Shown: positions 1-10,151, numbered from the stretch's first letter. The stretch: DNA of 64,000 nucleotides from Pseudomonas yamanorum (GCF_900105735.1 NZ_LT629793.1:5208001-5272000); one strand, 5' to 3'. Made by a program: numbers and translations. The notes: generated from the sequence alone by a model not told the origin.

Positions 1-237
1 CTGCCGGCGGGCGTGCCTTATCGCCGCCATATCGGTATCTACGCCTACCGTGCCGGCTTCCTGCATGACTTCGTCAGTTGGGGCCCGTGCTGGCTGGAGA
101 ACACCGAATCCCTGGAACAACTGCGTGCCCTGTGGCACGGCGTGCGCATTCATGTGGGCGATGCCCTGGAAGCGCCACCGGCGGGTGTTGACACGCCTGA
201 AGACCTCGAGCGCGTCCGTCGCCTGCTGGGGGCCTGA
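1..237 (+). CDS. kdsB: 3-deoxy-manno-octulosonate cytidylyltransferase, C-terminal part
   Basis: KdsB couples CTP to KDO to give CMP-KDO, the activated sugar for the inner core of lipopolysaccharide, in the cytoplasm. Only about the last 78 codons are present; the start lies before the window. The visible conserved pieces are [12 protein letters not shown] near the front and [11 protein letters not shown] just before the stop, both typical of the family's C-terminus. The stop codon overlaps the next gene's ATG by one base (TGATG), so the two genes are translationally coupled. The neighbours (phosphatase, murB) fit the usual Pseudomonas kdsB-murB block. Confidence 0.9.
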   Translation: MPAGVPYRRHIGIYAYRAGFLHDFVSWGPCWLENTESLEQLRALWHGVRIHVGDALEAPPAGVDTPEDLERVRRLLGA

Positions 238-701
238 TGCAGGTTCTGTTTGTCTGCCTGGGCAATATCTGCCGTTCCCCGACGGCTGAAGGTGTGTTGC
301 GCCACAAGCTGCGTGAAGCCGGCCTGGCTGATCGGGTCGAGGTGGCCTCCGCCGGCACCGGTGAATGGCACGTTGGCAATCCACCAGACAAGCGCAGCCA
401 GCGGGCAGCGCTGCAACGGGGCTACGACCTGTCGGCCCAGCGTGCTCAGCAGGTGTCCCGTGCCGACTTTTCCCGTTACGACCTGATCCTCGCCATGGAC
501 CAGAGCAACCTGCGCAACCTAAAGGCCATGCAGCCGGCTCAAGGTAAGGCGGACCTGGACTTGTTCCTGCGCCGTTATGACTCGGTGGTGGATGAAGTGC
601 CGGACCCCTATTACGAAGGCGACCAGGGCTTCGAAACCGTGCTCGACCTGATCGAGCGCGCCTGTGACCTGTTGGTGATTGAATTGAAGGGCCGGTTATG
701 A
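237..701 (+). CDS. low molecular weight protein-tyrosine phosphatase
   Basis: A cytoplasmic phosphatase of about 154 residues, the normal family length. The catalytic P-loop CLGNICRS lies at residues 7-14 (C-x5-R-S), and the general-acid aspartate motif DPYYEGD is at about 123-129, so both halves of the active site are intact. The family removes phosphate from tyrosine (Wzb/Etp type, exopolysaccharide control) or from small molecules; the substrate here is unknown. It sits between kdsB and murB, overlapping the first by one base and the second by four (ATGA), so it is expressed with envelope genes. No partner tyrosine kinase is in the window. Confidence 0.9.
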   Translation: MQVLFVCLGNICRSPTAEGVLRHKLREAGLADRVEVASAGTGEWHVGNPPDKRSQRAALQRGYDLSAQRAQQVSRADFSRYDLILAMDQSNLRNLKAMQPAQGKADLDLFLRRYDSVVDEVPDPYYEGDQGFETVLDLIERACDLLVIELKGRL

Positions 702-1717
702 CATTGCAGGTGCAGGCACAGGTTTCGCTCAAACCGTTCAACAGCTTTGGCATCGACGTGCGTGCCCGGCTGTTTGCCGAGGCCCGCAACGACGCTGACG
801 TGCGTGAGGCTTTGGCCTACGCCGCCGGGCAACAATTGCCGTTGCTGGTGATTGGCGGCGGCAGCAATTTGCTGCTGACCCAGGATATCGACGCGCTGGT
901 GCTGCGCATGGCCAGCCAGGGCATCCGGGTCGTGCAAGACGATGGCGTACAGGTGGTGGTTGAAGCCGAAGCTGGCGAAGCCTGGCATCCGTTTGTGCTA
1001 TGGACCTTGGCCCAGGGCTTTTCCGGCCTGGAAAATCTCAGCCTGATCCCTGGCACGGTCGGCGCCGCACCGATGCAGAACATTGGCGCCTACGGTGTGG
1101 AGATCAAGGACGTATTCGCCGGCCTGACCGCCCTCGACCGCCAGACCGGCGAGCTGCGGGATTTCAGCCTGGCCGAATGCAACTTTGCCTACCGTGACAG
1201 CCTGTTCAAACATGAGGTCGGGCGCTGGCTGATCCTGCGGGTGCGTTTTGCCCTGAGTCGCGCCGTGCACCTGAAGCTTGAATACGGGCCGGTGCAACAG
1301 CGCCTGACCGAACAAGGCATTACGCAGGCCACCCCCAGCGATGTCAGTCGAGCGATTTGCAGCATTCGTAGCGAGAAACTCCCCGACCCGGCGGTGCTCG
1401 GCAATGCCGGCAGTTTCTTCAAGAATCCGCTGGTGTCCCAGGCGCTGGCCGCCGAATTGCAGCTGGAATACCCGGACATGGTGGCTTACCCCCAGGCTGA
1501 CGGGCAGATGAAACTGGCCGCCGGCTGGCTGATCGACAAGGCGGGCTGGAAAGGCTTTCGTGATGGCGATGCCGGTGTGCATCGCTTGCAGGCGCTGGTG
1601 TTGGTGAACTATGGCGCGGCCACGGGCCAGGAGATTGCCGGGCTCGCGCTACGCATCCAGCAGGACATCGAAAAGCGTTTCAAGGTTGTGCTGGAGATGG
1701 AGCCCAACCGCTATTGA
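698..1717 (+). CDS. murB: UDP-N-acetylenolpyruvoylglucosamine reductase
   Basis: MurB uses NADPH and FAD to reduce UDP-GlcNAc-enolpyruvate to UDP-MurNAc, the second committed step of peptidoglycan precursor synthesis, in the cytoplasm. It has 339 residues, the length of the type I enzyme. The FAD-binding motif GGGSN is at 53-57, the segment NLSLIPGTVGAAPMQNIGAYG follows at about 115-135, and the catalytic serine lies in NAGSFFKNP near 236-244. The ATG overlaps the stop of the phosphatase gene. A hairpin terminator follows 25-50 bases after the stop, which ends the kdsB-murB operon. Confidence 0.96.
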   Translation: MTLQVQAQVSLKPFNSFGIDVRARLFAEARNDADVREALAYAAGQQLPLLVIGGGSNLLLTQDIDALVLRMASQGIRVVQDDGVQVVVEAEAGEAWHPFVLWTLAQGFSGLENLSLIPGTVGAAPMQNIGAYGVEIKDVFAGLTALDRQTGELRDFSLAECNFAYRDSLFKHEVGRWLILRVRFALSRAVHLKLEYGPVQQRLTEQGITQATPSDVSRAICSIRSEKLPDPAVLGNAGSFFKNPLVSQALAAELQLEYPDMVAYPQADGQMKLAAGWLIDKAGWKGFRDGDAGVHRLQALVLVNYGAATGQEIAGLALRIQQDIEKRFKVVLEMEPNRY

Positions 1718-1740
1718 ACTAAGCTGGTTTTTTGACGCAC

Positions 1741-1770
1741 CAAGCCCTGCATAGCGGGGCTTTTTTATTG
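1741..1770 (+). terminator. Rho-independent terminator after murB
   Basis: AAGCCCTGC and a GCGGGGCTT arm form a hairpin with a short loop, followed by six T. It lies 25 bases after the murB stop and ends that operon. Confidence 0.8.
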
Positions 1771-1868
1771 CCGCTGAGTTAACTTAGCTGACTACCGATA
1801 TTTTTTAATCAACTCATAGATGCTGTTTATCAAAACCAGCTACGTGTTTGGCAGGAGGCGAAGGCCTG

Positions 1869-2855
1869 ATGGACAGTGTTGATCTGAATGTGTTGCGCAG
1901 CGTGCTGGAATGGCGCCGCGCCGGGCAGCAGGTGGTGCTGTACAGCGTGGTCCAGACCTGGGGCAGTGCGCCGCGTCCGCCGGGGGCCATGCTGGCCTTG
2001 CGCGGCGACGGGGTGGTGATTGGCTCGGTGTCTGGCGGCTGTATCGAGGACGACTTGATCGCCCGTTTGCAGGATGGTCGGTTGCCAGAAGACGGGCCGC
2101 CGGTGCAGCTTGTAACGTATGGCGTCACCCGGGACGAAGCGGCGCGTTTTGGTCTGCCGTGCGGCGGCACCTTGCGCCTGACCGAAGAGCGGGTGGGTGA
2201 TCCAGGTTGGGTTGCTGAATTGCTGGCGCGCTGCGAGGCCCACGAGATTGTCGCCCGTGAATTGGACCTGACCACCGGTAAAGTGGAGTTAAGCGGTGCG
2301 AGCAAGACCGATGTGGTCAGCTTCGACGGCGAGCGCTTGCGGGCGATTTATGGTCCGCGCTGGCGCTTGCTGTTGATCGGCGCAGGCCAGCTGTCACGCT
2401 ATGTGGCAGAAATGGCCCGGCTGCTGGATTTCGAAGTGCTGATCTGCGACCCACGTCAGGAGTTTGTCTACGGCTGGGAAGAACAGCATGGGCGCTTTGT
2501 GCCGGGCATGCCCGATGAGGCCGTGCTGAATATCCAGACCGATGAACGCACCGCTATTGTCGCGCTCACCCATGACCCGCGCCTGGATGACATGGCGCTG
2601 CTGACGGCCCTCAACTCCCGGGCGTTCTACATTGGTGCCCTGGGCTCGCGGGTCAACAGCCAGAAGCGCCGGGAAAACCTCGCAGCGCTGGGGTTGAGTG
2701 CGGAGGCCATTGAGCGGCTGCATGGGCCGATTGGCCTGCATATCGGCAGCCATACGCCAGCGGAGATCGCCCTGTCGTTGATGGCGGAAATCGTTGCCAT
2801 CAAGAACGGGATTGATCTGTTGCAGAAAAAACCGTTGCAGGCAGCGGTCAGTTGA
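1869..2855 (+). CDS. XdhC family molybdoenzyme maturation protein
   Basis: XdhC-family proteins bind the molybdenum cofactor and deliver its sulfurated form to xanthine-dehydrogenase-type molybdenum hydroxylases. The N-terminal XdhC/CoxI domain shows GSVSGGCIEDDL near residue 52 and PCGGTL near 97. A Rossmann-like C-terminal domain has IGAGQLSRYVAEMA near 170 and GALGSRVNSQKR near 258. The ATG at 1869 is chosen because AGGAGG lies about 10 bases upstream; a TTG 21 bases earlier would overlap that site. The next gene starts inside its stop codon. The client hydroxylase is not in the window. Confidence 0.88.
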   Translation: MDSVDLNVLRSVLEWRRAGQQVVLYSVVQTWGSAPRPPGAMLALRGDGVVIGSVSGGCIEDDLIARLQDGRLPEDGPPVQLVTYGVTRDEAARFGLPCGGTLRLTEERVGDPGWVAELLARCEAHEIVARELDLTTGKVELSGASKTDVVSFDGERLRAIYGPRWRLLLIGAGQLSRYVAEMARLLDFEVLICDPRQEFVYGWEEQHGRFVPGMPDEAVLNIQTDERTAIVALTHDPRLDDMALLTALNSRAFYIGALGSRVNSQKRRENLAALGLSAEAIERLHGPIGLHIGSHTPAEIALSLMAEIVAIKNGIDLLQKKPLQAAVS

Positions 2856-3439
2856 CGAGCATCACCGCGATCATCCTGGCGGCGGGGCAGGGCAGTCGTT
2901 TTCGGGCCGAAGCAGGTGTGGATCAGGATAAGTTGCTGGCGCCCTGCGTGGGTCGGGATGGCATCACACGGCCAGTGATTGAGCAGGTATTGGTGAATTT
3001 GCCGGCGGCGGTTGCCAAGCGCTGGCTGGTGACGTCGCCGGATCGCACTGAAGTCATTCGGCTGGCGCAACTGAAGGGGTGCGAAGTGCTGCTTTTACGT
3101 TCACCGGGTATGGGTGACAGCATCGCGGCTGCGGTGGCAGCCAGTGGCCCGTCCGCCGGTTGGCTGGTGGTGCTGGGAGATATGCCGTTCATCCTGCCGG
3201 CAAGTATCGAGCACGTGATGGCAGGCCTAGAGGAAGACGGTATCAGCGTCCCGGTGCATGCCGGTCAGTATGGGCATCCGGTGGGGTTTGGCCGTTCATT
3301 CGGCCCTGCCTTGATGGCGCTCACGGGAGATCGTGGAGCAAAGCCATTGTTTGCCATGGCTTCGGTGCAGGAAGTCGCTGTCGATGATCCCGGTGTGTTG
3401 TGGGATGTAGATGTGCCGGCGTTGTTGAACTACCGCTAG
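2852..3439 (+). CDS. MocA-like molybdenum cofactor nucleotidyltransferase
   Basis: Proteins of this NTP-transferase family (MobA/MocA type) attach CMP or GMP to molybdopterin; those paired with XdhC usually make the cytosine dinucleotide form used by hydroxylases. The nucleotide-binding signature ILAAGQGSRF is at 8-17 and the metal-binding GDMPF at about 109-113. The reading frame opens with TTG overlapping the upstream TGA (TTGA), which is the only start that keeps the signature motif at the N-terminus. It has 195 residues, within the family range. Coupling to XdhC supports the cofactor role; specificity for CTP is inferred. Confidence 0.83.
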   Translation: MTSITAIILAAGQGSRFRAEAGVDQDKLLAPCVGRDGITRPVIEQVLVNLPAAVAKRWLVTSPDRTEVIRLAQLKGCEVLLLRSPGMGDSIAAAVAASGPSAGWLVVLGDMPFILPASIEHVMAGLEEDGISVPVHAGQYGHPVGFGRSFGPALMALTGDRGAKPLFAMASVQEVAVDDPGVLWDVDVPALLNYR

Positions 3440-3455
3440 CGGATAGCACAGGCAT

Positions 3456-3492
3456 AAAAAAGCCCCGCCTGATCATTCAGGCGGGGCTTTTT
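3456..3492. terminator. bidirectional terminator between MocA-like gene and rne
   Basis: AGCCCCGCCTGA and TCAGGCGGGGCT are perfect inverted arms around a TCAT loop, flanked by an A-run on one side and a T-run on the other. It serves both the forward MocA-like gene and the reverse rne gene, which converge here. Confidence 0.92.
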
Positions 3493-3506
3493 AGTGGCCG
3501 ATGGAA

Positions 3507-6500
3507 TCAGACGAGGGGTTTAGGCTCATGCTCTTCTTCCAGGGCCTTAGGGTGGTGCTCTACCACTTCTTCAACGGAACGTTGGTTCTCGTCGATAGCA
3601 GGGGCAGTGTGCTCAACCACGGCTTCGGTGACCGGAGCAGGGGCTGCTTCGACCACTTCAGCGACGGCTGGAGCGGCTTCGGCAGCGGCCTTGGCAGCAG
3701 CGGCGGCCGCTTCAGCTTCCTTGCGGCGACGACGCACTTCACGCGGGTCGTTCGGCGCACGGCCGTTTTCAGTCAGCGCGCTGGCCGGAGCGGCTTCAAC
3801 CACCGGTGCTGCCACTTCGGCAACCACTGGTGCTTCAACCACTGGAGCAGGCTCGGCAACCACGGCTACAGGTTCAGGGGCGACAACCACTTCAGCGACT
3901 GGCGCTGGAGCTTCTTCGACCACTGGAGCAGGCGCTGGTGCTTCAACCGCTTCGACCACTGGGGCAGGTTCGGCAGTCCACTGGAAGGCGGTCTGTTCTT
4001 CGCGAACTTCACGCACTTCAGGGGTCGGCTCGGCAACCGGTGCTTCAACGGCGGCTTCAACCACGGGCTGTTGTTCAACAACAGCGGCAGGCTCGGCAAC
4101 CACTTCAGCTTCAGGCTTAGGCTCGCGAACTTCGCGAACTTCACGCACGTGACGAGCTGGCGCTACTTCCACTTCCGGAACAACCGGGGCTTCGACTGGA
4201 GTCGTCGCTTCAACCACAGGTGCTTCGACGGCAGGCGTCTCTACAACAGGGGTTTCCTGAATGGCAGCGGTAGCGGCTTCAGCTTGCTCGTTGGCCTGGG
4301 CTTCAGCAGGTGCGCTGATGACCGAGCTGGCAACAGCAGCGGTCACGGCCAGGCCGGCAGCCAGTTCGGCACCAGTCGGTTCGCCAGTCGCGGTAGCTTC
4401 ACCGGTCTCTTCCGAACCTTCGATTTCATTGCCGTTGGCATCACGTTGACGCTCACGACGGTTGCTGCGACGACGCTGGCCACGGGAGCGGCGGCGTGGA
4501 CGATCGCCTTCGGCGTTTTCCTGACCGTCTTCCTGTTGCTGATCTTCGTTGGACAGCAGCTCTTCTTCTTCACCGACTGGAGCCGCTTGTTCGGCACGTG
4601 GTTGACGCTCTTCACGAGGAGGGCGTGGTGCACGTTCTTCACGCGGCTGACGAGCTGGACGCTCTTCAGCAGTGGCAGCGGTGGCAGCAGCAGCGGCTAC
4701 GGCTGGAGCGGCATCCAGCGGCTCGCGCAGTTCACGCACGCGTTCTTCACGCTCGCCACGTGGCTTGCGGTCTTCACGCGGGGCGCGTGGAGCGCGCGGT
4801 GCACGTTCTTCCCGTGGTGCACGCTCTTCACGGGCTACGGTTGGCGTTTCTTCACGGGCTTCGCGCGGTTGGCGCTCTTCACGTGGGGCACGATCTTCGC
4901 GTGGCGCACGTTCTTCACGAGGCTTGCGCTCTTCGTCACGGCGACCGTTGCGATTGCGGCTCTGCTGGCGACCGTTGCGACGCTCTTCATTGCGTGCAGG
5001 GCGTTCAGCGGCAGGCTTCTCGACCACAACTGGAGCTACCGGCTCTTCCTTGGTGGCGAACAGGCTGACCAGCGACTTCACCAGGCCCTTGAACAGGCTT
5101 GGCTCAGGCAGGGCTGCAGGCGCGGCAACCGGCGCGGCAGCTTCAACCGGAACCGGTGCGTTGGCACGGGCTGGCGCGGTCTTGACGGCGGCTTCCTGGC
5201 GAACCAGGGTGCGGGTCGCGGCGGCTGGCTGGACTTCTTCCACTTCGGCAGCGGCAGCAGCGATTTCGTAGCTGGACTGATTGACGTGGGCTTCCGGGCT
5301 GTCATCACGCAGGCGCTGCACTTCGAAGTGCGGCGTCTCGAGGTGATCGTTCGGCAGGATGACGATGCGGGCACGGGTGCGCAGTTCGATCTTGGTGATC
5401 GAGTTGCGTTTTTCGTTGAGCAGGAACGCAGCCACCGGGATCGGCACCTGGGCGCGCACTTCGGCAGTGCGGTCTTTCAGGGCTTCTTCTTCGATCAGGC
5501 GCAGGATCGCCAGGGACAGCGATTCAACGTCACGGATAATGCCGGTGCCGTTGCAACGCGGGCAAACGATGCCGCTGCTTTCACCCAGGGATGGACGCAG
5601 GCGCTGACGGGACATTTCCAGCAGGCCGAAGCGCGAGATGCGACCGACCTGTACGCGGGCACGGTCAGCTTCCAGGCATTCGCGGACTTTCTCTTCCACG
5701 GCGCGCTGGTTCTTGGCGGGGGTCATGTCGATGAAGTCGATCACGATCAGGCCGCCGATATCACGCAGGCGCAACTGGCGGGCGATTTCTTCAGCCGCTT
5801 CCAGGTTGGTCTGCAGGGCGGTTTCTTCGATGTCGCTACCCTTGGTGGCGCGCGCCGAGTTGATGTCGATGGACACCAGGGCTTCGGTCGGGTCGATCAC
5901 GATGGAGCCGCCGGAAGGCAGTTCGACTACGCGCTGGAAAGCGGTTTCGATCTGGCTTTCGATCTGGAAACGGTTGAACAGCGGAACGCTGTCTTCGTAC
6001 AGCTTGATCTTGCTGGCGTACTGCGGCATCACCTGGCGGATGAAAGTCAGGGCTTCGTCCTGGGCTTCAACGCTGTCGATCAGCACTTCGCCGATGTCCT
6101 GGCGCAGGTAGTCGCGGATGGCGCGGATGATCACGTTGCTTTCCTGATAGATCAGGAACGGCGCGGAGCGATCCAGGGACGCTTCTTTGATGGCGGTCCA
6201 GAGTTGCAGCAGGTAATCGAGGTCCCACTGCATTTCTTCGCTGCTGCGGCCCAGGCCGGCAGTGCGCACGATCAGGCCCATGTCGGCCGGAGCGATCAGG
6301 CCGTTCAGCGCTTCACGCAGTTCGTTGCGCTCTTCGCCTTCGATGCGACGGGAGATGCCGCCGGCACGCGGGTTGTTCGGCATCAGGACCAGATAGCGGC
6401 CAGCCAGGCTGATGAAGGTGGTCAGGGCGGCGCCCTTGTTGCCACGTTCTTCTTTTTCCACCTGAACGATGACTTCCTGGCCTTCGCTCAGGACGTCCTT

Positions 6501-6764
6501 GATGTTCACGCGGCCTTCTGGGGCTTTCTTGAAGTATTCGCGGGAGATTTCTTTGAGGGGCAGGAAGCCATGGCGCTCGGAGCCGAAATCGACAAAGGCA
6601 GCCTCAAGGCTTGGTTCGATACGAGTAATCCGGCCTTTATAGATGTTGGCCTTCTTTTGCTCGCGTGCACCGGACTCGATGTCCAGGTCGTAGAGGCGTT
6701 GGCCGTCTACCAGTGCAACACGCAACTCTTCGGGTTGAGTTGCGTTAATCAGCATTCTTTTCAT
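3507..6764 (-). CDS. rne: ribonuclease E
   Basis: The main endoribonuclease for mRNA decay and rRNA/tRNA processing, and the scaffold of the degradosome at the inner membrane. It has 1085 residues. The N-terminal half follows E. coli RNase E closely: S1 domain about 36-125, catalytic aspartates in [12 protein letters not shown] (about 303) and [11 protein letters not shown] (about 346), and the zinc link CPRCNGTG (about 404-411). From about 520 the sequence is low-complexity: arginine-rich blocks (RNA binding) and then Ala/Val/Glu/Pro-rich repeats ending in EPKPLV, as expected for a disordered scaffold. The ATG giving [10 protein letters not shown] is chosen; an in-frame start 48 bases upstream adds a non-conserved tail. 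Probably autoregulated through its long leader. Confidence 0.97.
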   Translation of the reverse strand: MKRMLINATQPEELRVALVDGQRLYDLDIESGAREQKKANIYKGRITRIEPSLEAAFVDFGSERHGFLPLKEISREYFKKAPEGRVNIKDVLSEGQEVIVQVEKEERGNKGAALTTFISLAGRYLVLMPNNPRAGGISRRIEGEERNELREALNGLIAPADMGLIVRTAGLGRSSEEMQWDLDYLLQLWTAIKEASLDRSAPFLIYQESNVIIRAIRDYLRQDIGEVLIDSVEAQDEALTFIRQVMPQYASKIKLYEDSVPLFNRFQIESQIETAFQRVVELPSGGSIVIDPTEALVSIDINSARATKGSDIEETALQTNLEAAEEIARQLRLRDIGGLIVIDFIDMTPAKNQRAVEEKVRECLEADRARVQVGRISRFGLLEMSRQRLRPSLGESSGIVCPRCNGTGIIRDVESLSLAILRLIEEEALKDRTAEVRAQVPIPVAAFLLNEKRNSITKIELRTRARIVILPNDHLETPHFEVQRLRDDSPEAHVNQSSYEIAAAAAEVEEVQPAAATRTLVRQEAAVKTAPARANAPVPVEAAAPVAAPAALPEPSLFKGLVKSLVSLFATKEEPVAPVVVEKPAAERPARNEERRNGRQQSRNRNGRRDEERKPREERAPREDRAPREERQPREAREETPTVAREERAPREERAPRAPRAPREDRKPRGEREERVRELREPLDAAPAVAAAAATAATAEERPARQPREERAPRPPREERQPRAEQAAPVGEEEELLSNEDQQQEDGQENAEGDRPRRRSRGQRRRSNRRERQRDANGNEIEGSEETGEATATGEPTGAELAAGLAVTAAVASSVISAPAEAQANEQAEAATAAIQETPVVETPAVEAPVVEATTPVEAPVVPEVEVAPARHVREVREVREPKPEAEVVAEPAAVVEQQPVVEAAVEAPVAEPTPEVREVREEQTAFQWTAEPAPVVEAVEAPAPAPVVEEAPAPVAEVVVAPEPVAVVAEPAPVVEAPVVAEVAAPVVEAAPASALTENGRAPNDPREVRRRRKEAEAAAAAAKAAAEAAPAVAEVVEAAPAPVTEAVVEHTAPAIDENQRSVEEVVEHHPKALEEEHEPKPLV

Positions 6765-7502
6765 GTTGTACCGTCGGTTTCCGGGCTGCCGGAAACGGCG
6801 TTCGGCACACACGACTTCTCACGGTCGGTGTCAGGTGCGTCAAGAGTGGTTGGCCACTCCAGTGTCCAGCAATACCCGCCAAAATGGGCGGTATCGCGAC
6901 GTACGCTTCCTGCTTGCTGTGGTGACTTAAGCACTCAGTCAGGAGGAGGAATCAACCGGCGACTGTGGACGAGATGAAGCGTCTAAATATAAGCCTAGTG
7001 CTACACAGTCCGACGGTTGTGCATCTCCACCCTACACGTATCCCTGATAATTCGGGTGCTGCCGCGCGCAGAATCCGCAGCGGGTTGGCATTTACCGTGT
7101 TCTCCAATGGGGAGAACACGCTCATGGCTAAACAAGACCGGGTGTGGGCGACTGTGCTCTCACTCAGCTCGTAACAGGCGTTGTTTCCGAAGCATTCGCC
7201 GTGGTCTGGCTCAAGACTGACTGCACTTTGTGAACTGGCCGTAAATATCGGCGCAAAAGGCGAGTAATCACTCTGCTTTTTGCACTCGCTTCAGGCCTCA
7301 TGTCACCTGCGCTTGTTACAATCTCGAGCCTTCCAAGGTGGCGAAAGCCCCGTAGGACGGCCTCGCGTCCTGATGAATTGCGATGGTCAGGGCCGGCAGT
7401 TTGCCGCTAGTCCTCTGTCCAGGCCGCTTTTGGCGGCGTTCGCGACTATAGCAGCAATGATTAAGTGCTTCAATTCCATAAAAAATTGTTATCATCGCCG
7501 CC
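6765..7502. promoter_or_regulatory. rne / rluC divergent control region with long structured rne leader
   Basis: 738 bases separate the divergent starts of rne and rluC, with no convincing gene inside. RNase E genes are known to carry long autoregulatory 5' leaders, and a Pseudomonas-specific leader motif (rne-II) has been described; I infer that the part nearest rne holds it. Visible support is a perfect 10-bp hairpin at 7096-7120. I could not place the rne transcription start with confidence. Confidence 0.6.
7096..7120 (-). promoter_or_regulatory. perfect stem-loop in the rne leader
   Basis: CGTGTTCTCC and GGAGAACACG are exact inverted arms of 10 bases around a 5-base loop, about 330 bases upstream of the rne start codon. 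RNase E leaders use such stem-loops for binding of the enzyme to its own mRNA. The role here is inferred. Confidence 0.6.
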
Positions 7503-8462
7503 ATGACGACTACCGCCCCCCAGACCCCCAGCGTCCAGCTGCTCGAGGTCTCGCCGGAATATGCCGGCCAACGCATCGACAACTTTCTTCTTGCCAGGCT
7601 CAAAGGCGTGCCCAAGACCTTGATTTACCGCATTTTGCGTAAAGGCGAAGTGCGCGTGAACAAGGGTCGGATCAAGCCCGAGTACAAGCTGCAGGCGGGC
7701 GATATCGTCCGTGTGCCGCCGGTGCGGGTGCCTGAGCGGGACGAACCGGTCCCTCTGGCTCAAGGCCTGTTGCAGCGCCTCGAAGCGTCGATTGTCTTCG
7801 AAGACAACAAGCTGATCGTGATCAACAAGCCTTGCGGCATCGCCGTCCACGGCGGCAGCGGCCTGAACTACGGGGTGATTGAAGCCTTTCGTCAGTTGCG
7901 CCCGGATACCAAGGAGCTGGAACTGGTCCACCGTCTGGACCGTGATACCTCCGGCCTGCTGATGATTGCCAAAAAACGCAGCATGTTGCGTCACCTGCAT
8001 GCCGCCCTGCGCGGTGATGGCGTGGACAAGCGCTACATGGCCCTGGTGCGTGGCAACTGGGCAACCTCGATCAAGAGCGTCCGCGCGCCGTTGCAGAAGA
8101 GCAACCTGCGCTCCGGCGAGCGCATGGTCGAAGTGGACGAGGAGGGCAAGGAGGCGCTGACCCTGTTCAAGGTGCTGCGTCGCTTTGGTGACTTTGCCAC
8201 CATGGTCGAGGCCAAGCCTGTGACTGGCCGTACCCACCAGATTCGTGTGCATACCCTGCATGCGGGCCACTGCATCGCCGGCGATACCAAATACGGCGAC
8301 GAGGATTTCTCCAAGGAAATTCGCGATCTGGGCGGCAAACGCCTGTTCCTGCACGCCTACATGCTGACGGTGCCGCTGCCGGATGGCGGCGAATTGAAGC
8401 TGCAAGCGCCTGTCGACGAGATGTGGGCCAAGACCGTGGAGCGCCTGAGTGTCGCACCTTGA
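7503..8462 (+). CDS. rluC: 23S rRNA pseudouridine synthase RluC
   Basis: RluC makes pseudouridine at positions 955, 2504 and 2580 (E. coli numbering) of 23S rRNA. It has 319 residues: an S4 RNA-binding domain at about 18-75 ([16 protein letters not shown]), then the catalytic domain with the RluA-family signature [11 protein letters not shown] at about 142-152, where the aspartate of RLD is the nucleophile. Position divergent from rne is as in E. coli. No Shine-Dalgarno sequence precedes the ATG, and a TATCAT hexamer ends only seven bases upstream, so a very short leader is possible. The next gene overlaps its 3' end. Confidence 0.95.
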   Translation: MTTTAPQTPSVQLLEVSPEYAGQRIDNFLLARLKGVPKTLIYRILRKGEVRVNKGRIKPEYKLQAGDIVRVPPVRVPERDEPVPLAQGLLQRLEASIVFEDNKLIVINKPCGIAVHGGSGLNYGVIEAFRQLRPDTKELELVHRLDRDTSGLLMIAKKRSMLRHLHAALRGDGVDKRYMALVRGNWATSIKSVRAPLQKSNLRSGERMVEVDEEGKEALTLFKVLRRFGDFATMVEAKPVTGRTHQIRVHTLHAGHCIAGDTKYGDEDFSKEIRDLGGKRLFLHAYMLTVPLPDGGELKLQAPVDEMWAKTVERLSVAP

Positions 8463-9111
8463 CTACAAACTGCTGATCTTTGATTGGGATGGCACGCTGT
8501 GTAACTCCATTGGTCGGATTGTCGAGTCGATGCACGCCGCGTCGACCCGAGCCGGCTACGCGTTGTGCGACGACCTGGCGGTCAAGGGCATTATCGGCCT
8601 GGGCCTGCCGGAAGCGATCCGTACCCTGTATCCGGAGATTGGCGATGACGAGTTGATAGCGTTTCGTCAGCACTACGCCGATCACTACATGGCGCTCGAT
8701 GCCCAGCCATCGCCGCTGTTTGAGGGAGTGGCACAGACCATGGAAGCGTTTCGTGCCGACGGCTATCACCTCGCGGTGGCGACCGGCAAGGCCCGTCGCG
8801 GCCTGGACCGGGTGCTCAAAGCCCACGGTTGGGAAAATTATTTCGACGCCACCCGTGCGGCGGATGAAACCGCCAGCAAGCCTCACCCTCTGATGCTCGA
8901 ACAGATCCTCGCTCAATGTGGCGTGTCGCCTCGGCAGGCGTTGATGGTGGGTGATGCGTCGTTCGACCTGATGATGGCGCGCAATGCTGGCATGGACTCT
9001 GTGGCGGTCAGCTACGGCGCCCAGTCTGCCGAGGCGTTGCAAGCGTACGAGCCGAGACTGACGATTGACCGTTTTTCTGAACTGCAGGCCTGGCTCAGCC
9101 GGGCCCATTAA
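8449..9111 (+). CDS. HAD family hydrolase, phosphoglycolate phosphatase-like
   Basis: A haloacid-dehalogenase-superfamily phosphatase of about 220 residues. Motif [11 protein letters not shown] is at 11-20 with both aspartates, the motif II threonine is in [10 protein letters not shown] near 107, motif III lysine near 144 (SKPHP) and motif [12 protein letters not shown] near 167. The helical cap between 20 and 85 is like Gph/PGP enzymes. The substrate cannot be read from sequence. The GTG at 8449 overlaps rluC by 14 bases; a TTG at 8459 is an alternative start giving a protein three codons shorter. It is likely cotranscribed with rluC and sppA. Confidence 0.85.
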   Translation: MSHLDYKLLIFDWDGTLCNSIGRIVESMHAASTRAGYALCDDLAVKGIIGLGLPEAIRTLYPEIGDDELIAFRQHYADHYMALDAQPSPLFEGVAQTMEAFRADGYHLAVATGKARRGLDRVLKAHGWENYFDATRAADETASKPHPLMLEQILAQCGVSPRQALMVGDASFDLMMARNAGMDSVAVSYGAQSAEALQAYEPRLTIDRFSELQAWLSRAH

Positions 9112-9132
9112 GTCTTTGCTGGGGTGGATGGC

Positions 9133-10125
9133 ATGACCGATGAGTGGAAGGCGCCTGAAAAGGCCAATGCCGATAACAATGGCGATGACAGAAGTTGGAA
9201 GTTGCTGGAGAAGACCCTGCTGGCCAGTGTCCAGGAGCAGCGTCGGTCCCGGCGTTGGGGGATCTTTTTCAAGCTCCTGACCTTTATTTATCTGCTGGGC
9301 ATGCTGGCGCTGTTCAGTCCGCTGATGGACATGGAGAAGAGCGCCACCCGAAGCGGTAATTACACGGCATTGATCGAAGTGCGTGGGGTGATTGCCGACA
9401 AGGAGTCCGCCAGTGCCGACAATATCGTCAGCAGCCTGCGGGCCGCCTTCGAAGATACCAAGGTCAAGGCTGTGATTCTGCGCATCAACAGCCCGGGCGG
9501 CAGTCCGGTGCAATCGGGTTATGTGTATGACGAGATTCGCCGCCTGCGCGCCTTGCACCCGGACATCAAACTGTACGCGGTGATTTCCGATCTGGGTGCC
9601 TCGGGTGCCTATTACATCGCCAGCGCTGCCGACCAGATCTATGCCGACAAGGCCAGCCTGGTGGGTTCCATTGGTGTGACGGCGGCCGGTTACGGCTTTG
9701 TCGGCACGATGGAGAAGCTCGGGGTTGAGCGGCGTACCTACACGTCTGGCGAGCACAAGTCGTTCCTGGATCCATTCCAGCCGCAAAAGGCTGATGAGAC
9801 CCAGTTCTGGCAGGGCGTGCTCGATACCACTCATCGGCAGTTTATTGCCAGCGTCAAGCAAGGGCGCGGTGACCGGCTCAAGGATAAAGAGCATCCGGAG
9901 TTGTTTTCCGGCCTGGTCTGGTCCGGTGAGCAAGCACTGCCACTGGGCTTGATCGACGGACTGGGCAGTGCCAGTTCTGTTGCGCGGGATGTGATTGGCG
10001 AGAAAGAACTGGTGGATTTCACCGTTCAGGAATCGCCGTTTGACCGCTTCTCGAAGAAGCTCGGCGCCAGTGTGGCTGAGCAGTTGGCGATGTGGATGGG
10101 CTTCCAGGGGCCAACCCTGCGCTGA
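9133..10125 (+). CDS. sppA: S49 family signal peptide peptidase SppA
   Basis: An inner-membrane serine protease that degrades signal peptides left after protein export. It has 330 residues, the short one-domain form. One membrane segment lies at about 43-62 (FFKLLTFIYLLGMLALF), with the rest outside the cytoplasm. The nucleophile serine is in GASGAYYIASAAD near 158. Conserved INSPGGSP and SLVGSIGV follow the family pattern, with the active-site lysine expected in the second repeat region near 210. ATG 9133 is preferred to a GTG nine bases upstream because it starts the conserved MTDEWK segment. Confidence 0.93.
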   Translation: MTDEWKAPEKANADNNGDDRSWKLLEKTLLASVQEQRRSRRWGIFFKLLTFIYLLGMLALFSPLMDMEKSATRSGNYTALIEVRGVIADKESASADNIVSSLRAAFEDTKVKAVILRINSPGGSPVQSGYVYDEIRRLRALHPDIKLYAVISDLGASGAYYIASAADQIYADKASLVGSIGVTAAGYGFVGTMEKLGVERRTYTSGEHKSFLDPFQPQKADETQFWQGVLDTTHRQFIASVKQGRGDRLKDKEHPELFSGLVWSGEQALPLGLIDGLGSASSVARDVIGEKELVDFTVQESPFDRFSKKLGASVAEQLAMWMGFQGPTLR

Positions 10126-10151
10126 GATCTTGAGCGTTACATGGCTCAACG

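Noticed and set aside
1848..1868. Earlier TTG start for the XdhC gene
   Set aside because: The segment contains the AGGAGG ribosome site for the ATG at 1869, so it is a leader, not coding.
3501..6977. A very long open frame antisense to rne, on the plus strand
   Set aside because: It is a shadow of RNase E. The composition follows the reverse of the alanine/valine/glutamate-rich scaffold and there is no ribosome site, domain or codon bias of its own.
8167..10149. Long minus-strand frame opposite the HAD and sppA genes
   Set aside because: It shows only reversed codon patterns of two well-supported plus-strand genes and no recognisable motif.
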